Shown here: one piece after another, positions 7,334 through 11,892 of the stretch | How positions within the stretch are numbered: position 1 is the first letter of the stretch | How the letters are laid out: each line of letters starts with the position of its first letter | Source: Rhodobacteraceae bacterium UBA6141 | GTDB taxonomy: Bacteria; Pseudomonadota; Alphaproteobacteria; Rhodobacterales; Rhodobacteraceae | Direction: 5' to 3' | DNA: 11,892 nt | Assembly: GCA_002423245.1 (NCBI GenBank) | Contig: DIVD01000047.1 | Coordinates: 27,327-39,218, forward strand | Notes under the pieces: generated by a model | The model's input: the letters and a program-made list of their open reading frames with translations, nothing else | What the model was told of the DNA's origin: nothing | Database searches by the model: none | Made by a program: the position numbers and the translations under genes

Positions 7334-7582
7334 ATGCAGACCACAGCCCCTGCCCCGCAGGACCAACCCCTCAACCTGCTGGCTGACTGGATCAGCCGCG
7401 AGCAGCTGGCCGGTGAACTCGGCCTTGCATGCGACACCCTCGCCCGCTGGGAGGCCCGTCAGCTCGGCCCGCCCTGCACTCGGATCGGCCGCAAGGTGCT
7501 CTACCGGCGCACCTCGGTCGAGGACTGGATCAGCGCGCAGGAACAGACCCGCCCAGTTCGCACGCGGCGGGGCAGGAAATGA
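7334..7582 (+). CDS. MerR/excisionase-like helix-turn-helix protein
   Basis: This 82-residue protein has a single winged-helix domain of the HTH_17/excisionase class at about residues 18-69. It includes ISREQLAGELGLACDTLARWEARQ and the wing-region pattern IGRKVLYRRTSVEDWI, which is characteristic of this group. The C-terminus is basic (RTRRGRK). Such proteins act as excisionases or small transcription regulators in phages and integrative elements. It is the first gene of the plus-strand module, with GGGAG about 6 bases before the ATG, and its stop overlaps the next start as ATGA. It may control the operon through the repeats upstream, or assist excision. No integrase is present in the window to decide. 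Confidence 0.8.
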   Translation: MQTTAPAPQDQPLNLLADWISREQLAGELGLACDTLARWEARQLGPPCTRIGRKVLYRRTSVEDWISAQEQTRPVRTRRGRK

Positions 7583-7845
7583 ACCAGCTCCCGTCCCACC
7601 CGCCCGTCATTCCGACGTCAGCCACCGGCGACTGGATGCAAGACCGCCTGACCGAGGCGCGCGGAGTCCTCGCCGACACCACCCAGCATCCGGAAACCTT
7701 GGTGATCCTCGCCGCACGTGTCGTCGTCGGCCAGACCGACGATGCCCGCGAATGTGGTGACGCCATCGAACTGCTGCGCTTGCTAGATCGGCGCCCGCTG
7801 CGTGCCATCGCGGCGGCCGCCTTCCCGAACGGCGGTGCCGCATGA
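7579..7845 (+). CDS. 88-residue protein of unknown function
   Basis: The protein begins MNQLPSHPPV and is predicted mostly helical after residue 18 (DWMQDRLTEARGVLADT, ETLVILAARVVV, CGDAIELLRLLDRRPLRAIAAAAF). I recognise no motif and no membrane segment. Reality is supported by GC-ending codons and by its position. The ATG overlaps the upstream stop (ATGA at 7579-7582), its own stop overlaps the next start (ATGA at 7842-7845), and an AGGA lies just upstream. Its place between a DNA-binding protein and a nuclease suggests a phage replication or regulation accessory factor, but nothing more can be claimed. Confidence 0.7.
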   Translation: MNQLPSHPPVIPTSATGDWMQDRLTEARGVLADTTQHPETLVILAARVVVGQTDDARECGDAIELLRLLDRRPLRAIAAAAFPNGGAA

Positions 7846-8237
7846 ACCGGCGCAGCACCCCCGAGGCAGATGCCCAGCGTGCCATCGTGCAGGCATTGCG
7901 GTTCGCCCTGCCCCGCGACGCCATCGTCCATCATTGCGTCAACGAGGTGACCGACACCGGGCCCCGCGGTGCAAAACGACAGTCAATACTGGTCGGCATG
8001 GGGGTCCATGCGGGCTTTGCCGATCTGATCGTGATCTCCGGCGGCCGCGTGCTGTTCCTCGAGGTCAAAAGCGAAATCGGCCGACTGCGCAAATCGCAGG
8101 AGGTCTTCCGCGACACCGTCTGCGCGCAGGGCTTTGGCTGGGCACTGGTCCGGTCGGTCGACGATGCGCTGGGCGCGCTGGCCGACAACGGCTTCACCAG
8201 CCGTGCGCAGCTGCCAGCGCGGAGGGCAGCGCCATGA
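7842..8237 (+). CDS. VRR-NUC domain nuclease
   Basis: This 131-residue single-domain protein belongs to the VRR-NUC branch of the PD-(D/E)XK nucleases. Visible elements are the N-terminal helix with ADAQRAIVQALR, the VNEV segment (N34, E35), the glycine-rich approach GMGVHAGFADLIV with catalytic Asp61, LFLEVKS with Glu74 and Lys76, and GRLRKSQ with Gln86. The active site is complete. Stand-alone VRR-NUC proteins are common in phages and are thought to resolve branched DNA during replication or recombination; family members were shown to cut Holliday junctions. The start and stop are both 4-bp overlaps with neighbours. The downstream partner is the replication-initiator-like gene, which fits a role in phage DNA replication. 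Confidence 0.92.
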   Translation: MNRRSTPEADAQRAIVQALRFALPRDAIVHHCVNEVTDTGPRGAKRQSILVGMGVHAGFADLIVISGGRVLFLEVKSEIGRLRKSQEVFRDTVCAQGFGWALVRSVDDALGALADNGFTSRAQLPARRAAP

Positions 8238-9259
8238 GCCATGACGCCACCAATTGGGCGATCCAGCGCCGCGGGTTGAAGCCGACGACCAAGATCGTGC
8301 TCTGGCACCTGTGCGACCGCTTCAACCCTGACTTCGGCTGCTTCCCGTCGCAGGACCGGCTGGCCCATGATTGCGAAATCAGCCGGTCCACCCTGAACGA
8401 ACATCTCGACCGGCTGGAGGCAGAACAGCTGCTGCGGCGGGTGCCGCGCATTGATCCCGTCACCAAACGTCAGCTGCCGACGCGCTACATCCTGGGGTTC
8501 GAGGAGGGCTTTGCACCACATGATCCCGAGCCATGTCCGGAAACCGGACACGGGTTTTTGCCCTTCGGCCATGATGCTGAACCTGCATCTGAAATCGCCA
8601 CCATCCCTGTTGATCTGGCCGAGCCGTGTCCGGAAATCGCACACGGCGATCCGCAAGAACCCGTGTCCGGCTTTTGCCCTGACCCGTGTCCGGAAAATCA
8701 GCAAAGCCGTGTCCGGAATCCGGACACTAACCTTGTAAGAGAACCACTAAGTAAACCAGTAAAGGAGGAGGAGGACGCAGGCACGCGCGAGGCCGATTTT
8801 GATCGGTTCTTCGCCGAATTGCTTAGCGCGCTGGGCTTTGCCGCAAACGCCACCCTGCCCGCCTGGTGGCAGGGTTGGCCAGCCAGAACGCATGTTCGCC
8901 GCTGGATCGACGATATCGGGTTGTCGCAGAAGCGGATCATCGAGGTCGCCACCGAGACTCGGGCCGATCATCCAAACCCGCCCGATGGCCCAGAAGCCCT
9001 CGACCGGTTCATGGAACGCGCCGCCCAGCACGACGCGCAGACGGCCATCGCGACTGCGAAAATCCAGAAAGCCAAACGGCGGCGCAAGCGCGAAGATCCT
9101 CCCCGGCTCAGCGACGACGAGAAGGCAGCGTTCTACGCCAAGATGGTCAACGCCGACGGCTTCCTGCCGGTCAGCGCGATCAACAACAGCATTCGCGACC
9201 TGATGCTGGTGCGCGGCTTGGTCACCCCCGAACGCCTCCGGATGCGAGGGGTGCGGTGA
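8234..9259 (+). CDS. winged-helix replication-initiator-like protein (lambda O-like layout)
   Basis: The 341-residue protein has three parts. Residues 1-90 are a winged helix-turn-helix of the HTH_36 type (LKPTTKIVLWHLCDRF, CFPSQDRLAHDCEISRSTLNEHLDRLEAEQLL). Residues 91-180 are a low-complexity Pro/Glu/Cys-rich linker with recurring PCPE. Residues 181-341 are a helical C-terminal region with a basic stretch (KAKRRRKR). The DNA for the linker contains the CCGTGTCCGG iterons, so the protein probably binds sites within its own gene, as lambda O does, and recruits a helicase loader through its C-terminus. This is inference from layout; the C-terminal part is not recognised. GGAGG at 8221-8225 precedes the ATG, which overlaps the upstream stop. 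The ATG at 7802 is rejected because it would override two good genes. It could alternatively be only a regulator. Confidence 0.82.
   Translation: MSHDATNWAIQRRGLKPTTKIVLWHLCDRFNPDFGCFPSQDRLAHDCEISRSTLNEHLDRLEAEQLLRRVPRIDPVTKRQLPTRYILGFEEGFAPHDPEPCPETGHGFLPFGHDAEPASEIATIPVDLAEPCPEIAHGDPQEPVSGFCPDPCPENQQSRVRNPDTNLVREPLSKPVKEEEDAGTREADFDRFFAELLSALGFAANATLPAWWQGWPARTHVRRWIDDIGLSQKRIIEVATETRADHPNPPDGPEALDRFMERAAQHDAQTAIATAKIQKAKRRRKREDPPRLSDDEKAAFYAKMVNADGFLPVSAINNSIRDLMLVRGLVTPERLRMRGVR
8531..8729. repeat. intragenic iterons, CCGTGTCCGG, candidate replication origin
   Basis: Five forward copies start at 8531 (one mismatch, CCATGTCCGG), 8624, 8661, 8684 and 8707. The last three are tandem at exactly 23-bp spacing. 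Three copies form dyads with an inverted partner after a 3-bp spacer: 8531-8553 (CCGGACACGG), 8624-8646 (partial, TCGCACACGG) and 8707-8729 (CCGGACACTA). Because 23 is not a multiple of 3, the same 10-mer is read as PVSG, PCPE and RVRN, so conservation is at DNA level. This matches initiator-binding iterons such as those inside lambda O. A transcriptional operator array is the alternative. Confidence 0.72.
8728..8763. other. AT-rich stretch next to iterons, possible DNA unwinding element
   Basis: By hand count 24 of 36 bases are A or T, in a surrounding of strongly GC-rich sequence. It lies directly after the last iteron dyad. In lambda the O-binding iterons are likewise followed by an AT-rich region that opens first. 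It is inside the coding sequence (TNLVREPLSKPVK). Confidence 0.5.
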
Positions 9260-10413
9260 ATGGTGTGGTGTCACGTCCCCGGCACGGATTGTCCCTCTGC
9301 GCAGGCGGCGGAGGCCTTGATCTGGGCCTCATGCTGGCCGAACCCGGCTATCACACCCGCGCCTTTGTCGAGTGGGAGGAGTGGCCCCGCGCCGTCCTCA
9401 TCGCCGCCCAACACGCTCGGTATTTCGCCCCAGCTCCAATCTGGGATGATCTGCGCAACTTTGATGCACATGTCTTTCGCGGGGCCTTCGACATCGTCCT
9501 CGCCGGATATCCCTGCCAACCCTTTAGCGCGGCCGGAAAGCGTGCCGGTGCCGACGATCCCCGACACCTCTGGCCCGACGTCGCCCGTGTCATCGGGGAA
9601 TGCCGCCCCCAATGGGTCTTCCTCGAAAACGTACCCGGGCACGTCACCCTCGGCCTCGAATCTGTCCTGCGAGAGCTATGGGCAATGGGCTACACGCCTG
9701 CGGCGGGTTTGTTCTCGTCGGCAGAAGTCGGCGCGCCGCACCAGCGGCTGCGCATCTTCATCCTGGCCCACACCGATGAGCTTGCATCCCGGCACCGCCA
9801 GCTACAACCCGGCCGGGAACAGCGACTTCACCCGCAAGGCGGAAGCGCTGGCGCGGGGCATCACCGACTGGTCGACGCCCAAGGCCACGGATGGTGGGAA
9901 GGGCGGGCCCGGCCAGACCTATGGATCGGGCGGGATGCCGCCCCTGCCCGCGCAGGCCGCGCAATGGCCGACCCCGGCTGCGCAGAACTGGAAGGGATCC
10001 AGCGAGGCCAGCATCACCCGTGCCGATGGCAAATCCCGAATGGACATCCTGCATTACCGGGCGGAACAGGGCTTCACCCGCCCGGCCCCGGCGAACACGC
10101 CGGATGGGCAGCGGTTCTCACCGCACGCCCCGATCTCGCGCCAGCTCTGGGCTTCGATGATTGCCTCGCATGGGCGCGTCGTCTCGCGGCGTATCCTGAA
10201 GGGACGGTCACGGCGGCGGCTGAACCCGCTCTTCGTCGGATGGCTGATGGGCTGGCCCATCGGGCACGCGCTCTGCGCCTGCTCGGCAACGGAGTTCACC
10301 CTCTGGCAGCAGCACATGCGTGGCGCTCTCTCGCGACTGCCCATGGCCTCGGGCCCGTGGATCTGGCGACCATCGGACCAGGCCCAGCTCCCGGCGCAGA
10401 TGTCCCTGTTTGA
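9256..10413 (+). CDS. DNA cytosine-5 methyltransferase, probably frameshifted in its C-terminal part
   Basis: This frame encodes 385 residues. Motif I LSLCAGGGGLDLG is at 12-24, motif IV GYPCQPFS has catalytic Cys87, motif VI ENV is at 124-126, and the motif VIII-like QRLR is at 163-166. A motif X-like LGNGVHP begins at 343 and is followed by LAAAHAWRSL. The enzyme would methylate cytosine C5, typically to protect phage DNA from host restriction. GTG at 9256 is chosen because GAGGGG lies 5 bases upstream and it overlaps the previous stop (GTGA). After about residue 170 the translation becomes Arg/Gly/His-rich and unconvincing, while another frame carries recognisable sequence. The product may be a damaged enzyme, a frameshift fusion, or a working enzyme with an odd variable region. 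Target specificity is unknown. Confidence 0.75.
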   Translation: MNGVVSRPRHGLSLCAGGGGLDLGLMLAEPGYHTRAFVEWEEWPRAVLIAAQHARYFAPAPIWDDLRNFDAHVFRGAFDIVLAGYPCQPFSAAGKRAGADDPRHLWPDVARVIGECRPQWVFLENVPGHVTLGLESVLRELWAMGYTPAAGLFSSAEVGAPHQRLRIFILAHTDELASRHRQLQPGREQRLHPQGGSAGAGHHRLVDAQGHGWWEGRARPDLWIGRDAAPARAGRAMADPGCAELEGIQRGQHHPCRWQIPNGHPALPGGTGLHPPGPGEHAGWAAVLTARPDLAPALGFDDCLAWARRLAAYPEGTVTAAAEPALRRMADGLAHRARALRLLGNGVHPLAAAHAWRSLATAHGLGPVDLATIGPGPAPGADVPV

Positions 10414-10429
10414 GGGGATGCAGCCGTGA
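9764..10429 (+). other. second coding frame: phage methyltransferase-type C-terminal region
   Basis: From 9764 a frame one base ahead of the methyltransferase frame reads WPTPMSLHPGTASYNPAGN, then WSTPKATDGGKGGP, WPTPAAQNWKGSSE, RLNPLFVGWLMGWPIG and CSATEFTLWQQHMRGAL, ending SLFEGMQP. I recognise this pattern of repeated WPTP blocks and LNPxFVxWLMGWP from C-terminal regions of phage DNA methyltransferases. By hand count, 65 of 75 codons (87%) end in G or C over 10202-10426, against 41 of 70 (59%) in the other frame. Its stop at 10427-10429 makes a GTGA overlap with the next gene. It has no good start of its own (ATG at 9776), so it is most likely the displaced C-terminus of the same gene. Confidence 0.65.
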
Positions 10430-11160
10430 GCATACAACGACAGATCGGCCACACGGGCGGCACAAAGATGAAACGCGCGCTGGGCGTGCAGGCAGCGCTG
10501 GAATGGGCGTTCCGCGTCGAGCAAGCTCAGCTGGAATTGCCCCCGCCCAAGGACGGGGCAGAGGAAGGCTTCGGCTTTGGCCTGGAGTACGTCCTGCTGC
10601 AACGCGCAATGCTTGGCTGCAAGGTGGACGGCGGCCAGTACAAAATGGGCAGCTACACCCACCCGGATGCCGAGGTGATCGCCGCCACCGTCGCAGGCAT
10701 GCCCGACAGCCTCGGTGGCATCCGGATGGCCATACGCGTGGCGGAACTGGCGCGGGCTGGCCTGACGCCGGACTGGATGCCGGATGCGGTCCCACGCTGC
10801 GTGCCGGTCGAGGTGAAGCGCAACCAGCATGGCGAACGAGCCAGCACCATCGTCGTCGGCACGGAACGGATGAAGACGCGCGGCAAGTGGCGAACGGTCG
10901 AGGTTCTGGCCTGCCCTGTCATCTGGCGGCCGCATCCGGAACAGATCGCATCCGCCCGGCGCGGCTATGGCGATTGGTGGCGGGCGCTGAATTGGGTCCG
11001 GGATGGGTTGATGGCGGGCGGCGTGCTGCGGGAGGTGGAGCTGACGGGGGTGATGCCGAGGGTGCGGCCCTGGGTCTGCATTTCTTCACAGTTGGGACGA
11101 GGCGATGAGATGCCGCATGGTGCCTGCTTCACGCACTGCCCTAAATTGCTTCCAAGATAA
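10426..11160 (+). CDS. conserved phage-type protein of unknown function
   Basis: The 244-residue protein has a central region with coding-like composition: LGVQAALEWAFRVEQAQLEL, EEGFGFGLEYVLLQRAMLG, GSYTHPDAEVIAATVAGM and GYGDWWRALNWVRDGL. It resembles proteins I know as uncharacterised members of Rhodobacterales prophage replication modules; no enzymatic motif is visible. The GTG start at 10426 has GAGGGG about 8 bases upstream and overlaps the frame-two methyltransferase stop. An ATG at 10468 is a possible later start. The last 25-30 residues (after RPWV, near 11076) look unrelated, rich in Cys and His, and lead directly into IS sequence. The original C-terminus has probably been replaced by insertion-sequence DNA. 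Confidence 0.7.
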   Translation: MSIQRQIGHTGGTKMKRALGVQAALEWAFRVEQAQLELPPPKDGAEEGFGFGLEYVLLQRAMLGCKVDGGQYKMGSYTHPDAEVIAATVAGMPDSLGGIRMAIRVAELARAGLTPDWMPDAVPRCVPVEVKRNQHGERASTIVVGTERMKTRGKWRTVEVLACPVIWRPHPEQIASARRGYGDWWRALNWVRDGLMAGGVLREVELTGVMPRVRPWVCISSQLGRGDEMPHGACFTHCPKLLPR

Positions 11161-11195
11161 GGGGCAGGCTGTCGCCATTTCCGAATTGGATTCAC

Positions 11196-11381
11196 ATGTC
11201 GGACTACAGGATGAGGCTGTTTGGCGGACTGGACGTGTCATTGGCCAAGACCGCGACCTGCGTCGTCAGTGAGCACGGCCAGCTATCGGTTGCGTGGACA
11301 TGGGATAAGCTAGCCCGTATAATTCACGATGTTCGGGTTTCTGGCTCTGAGAGGGTTTTGAGGGCAAGCGTTTCATGCTGA
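11196..11381 (+). pseudogene. IS110-family transposase remnant
   Basis: About the first 30 residues (MRLFGGLDVSLAKTATCVVSEHGQL) match the N-terminus of IS110-family transposases, including the first Asp of the DEDD catalytic set in GLDVS. After HGQL, near 11284, the translation loses all similarity and stops at 11381, where an intact enzyme would have some 300-400 residues. In IS110-group elements the DNA just upstream of the transposase encodes the bridge RNA. Only about 100 bases remain here, so a functional bridge RNA is doubtful. Confidence 0.8.
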
Positions 11382-11471
11382 CTGCACGAAGGCTTATCCC
11401 CTTCGGTCCGGAGTCCCAATATGTGGTGAGACGTGCTTGCCACTGACCGCGTGCTCCTGTATTGTTCCCAC
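11285..11471. other. unassigned sequence between two IS remnants
   Basis: No gene was recognised in these 187 bp. They follow the break in the IS110 transposase and precede the IS1595 transposase start, so they must include the left end of the IS1595 element and perhaps the end of a further element. I could not define terminal inverted repeats. Confidence 0.4.
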
Positions 11472-11657
11472 ATGCCTGCCCGCTGGAAATCAGATCGTCC
11501 GATGTCGCGCCAGGAGTTCGAGGCGCGCTTTCCCGATGACGCGGCCTGCGCGCGGTATCTGGTCGGGCGACGGTGGCCGGATGGGTTCGTCTGCCCGGTT
11601 TGCAGGGCCCGCAAAGGTTGGGCATTGAACCATGGGCACCTCGAAAAATTGCTCTGA
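11472..11657 (+). pseudogene. IS1595-family transposase remnant
   Basis: The product starts MPARWKSDRPMSRQEFEARF and continues through CARYLVGRRWPDGFVCPVCRARKGWAL. This is the N-terminal zinc-ribbon part of IS1595-family (ISXO2-like) transposases, with the first CxxC pair (VCPVC). Similarity ends at about 11629 and the frame closes at 11657, so the second zinc-binding half and the whole DDE catalytic domain are missing. The break coincides with what is probably the left end of the adjoining IS5-family element, suggesting insertion into this gene. Confidence 0.82.
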
Positions 11658-11709
11658 CCGGGCCACTGCGGTATGAAGGAGGGGGACATGCGGCGACTGG
11701 GGTATGACA

Positions 11710-11892
11710 ATGGCACAGATGGGTTTCTTTGATCTTTCGGACCGCTACGCGAGCCTGGACGTCAAGCAGGATCCGTTGGTCGGGATCGACGCGGTCGTCC
11801 CCTGGGAAGAGTTTCGCCCACGCTGGAGCGGGTCTGGCGCCAGCCTGCGGCGGAGCGCAAGTCGCGGGCCGGGCGCAAGCCGATGGACGCGG
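11710..11892 (+). mobile_element. IS5-family transposase, 5' part, with probable one-base deletion
   Basis: The start at 11710 gives MAQMGFFDLSDRYASLDVKQ, continuing DAVVPWEEFRP, the N-terminal DUF772-type region of IS5-family transposases. The gene runs off the window. From 11821 the in-frame translation (RWSGSGASLRR) is foreign to the family. The frame beginning at 11820 reads TLERVWRQPAAERKSRAGRKPMDA, the expected continuation. One base therefore seems to be missing around 11818-11820, so the copy is probably inactive unless expressed by frameshifting. Upstream, 11630-11709 (starting near GGGCACCTCGAAAAATTGC) probably holds the element's left terminal sequence, but the exact end and target duplication cannot be fixed here. 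Confidence 0.78.

Noticed and set aside
7931..8704. Minus-strand frame of 257 residues opposite the nuclease and initiator-like genes
   Set aside because: The plus-strand genes have recognisable domains and linked starts; this frame has neither.
8531..8729. CRISPR array
   Set aside because: The repeats are 10-23 bp, tandem without unique spacers of constant length, and lie within a coding gene.
8761..8775. Strong internal Shine-Dalgarno-like AGGAGGAGGAGGA suggesting a second start in the initiator-like gene
   Set aside because: It encodes consecutive Glu codons and no in-frame start codon follows at a suitable distance.
10054..10935. Minus-strand frame of 293 residues opposite the methyltransferase end
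   Set aside because: No motif and no ribosome site; it is a shadow of GC-rich coding DNA.

Overview
The window looks like an accessory region of a GC-rich alphaproteobacterium, most likely a member of the Rhodobacterales (Paracoccus/Rhodobacter-like). The evidence is strong G/C at third codon positions in the flanking and phage-like genes, a typical alphaproteobacterial tRNA-Arg(CCG), and phage-replication and IS genes of types common in that order. The genus is inference; no core phylogenetic marker is present.

Left flank (1-1316): a pair of GC-rich palindromic repeats, then a minus-strand membrane-anchored endonuclease/exonuclease/phosphatase-family gene. Integration hot spot (1313-1575): a 5' fragment of one tRNA-Arg gene, broken in the anticodon stem, followed about 145 bp later by a complete tRNA-Arg(CCG). 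Defence/stability segment (1576-6895, minus strand, lower GC): a hipB-hipA type II toxin-antitoxin pair, and an operon of an 80-residue protein and a full-length type I restriction subunit HsdR. No hsdM or hsdS is visible. A poorly coding junction (6896-7333) separates this from the next module.

Phage-type replication/modification module (7334-11160, plus strand): six tightly coupled genes encode a MerR/excisionase-like DNA-binding protein, an 88-residue unknown, a VRR-NUC nuclease, a winged-helix replication-initiator-like protein, a DNA cytosine methyltransferase and a conserved unknown. Almost every junction is a 4-bp ATGA/GTGA stop-start overlap. Inside the initiator-like gene lies an array of CCGTGTCCGG iterons. 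The three tandem copies are 23 bp apart, so they are read in three different codon frames, and a short AT-rich stretch follows. This layout resembles the origin inside the phage lambda O gene and is the strongest candidate for an undescribed functional element here.

The methyltransferase gene is odd. Its catalytic N-terminal part is in one frame. From about 9764 a second frame carries the better codon usage, phage-methyltransferase-like sequence and a stop that overlaps the next gene's start, while the first frame still encodes a motif X-like LGN segment.

Right end (11090-11892): a pile of damaged insertion sequences (IS110 remnant, IS1595 remnant, and an IS5-family element with an apparent one-base deletion that runs off the window). 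No integrase, structural phage genes or CRISPR array were seen.
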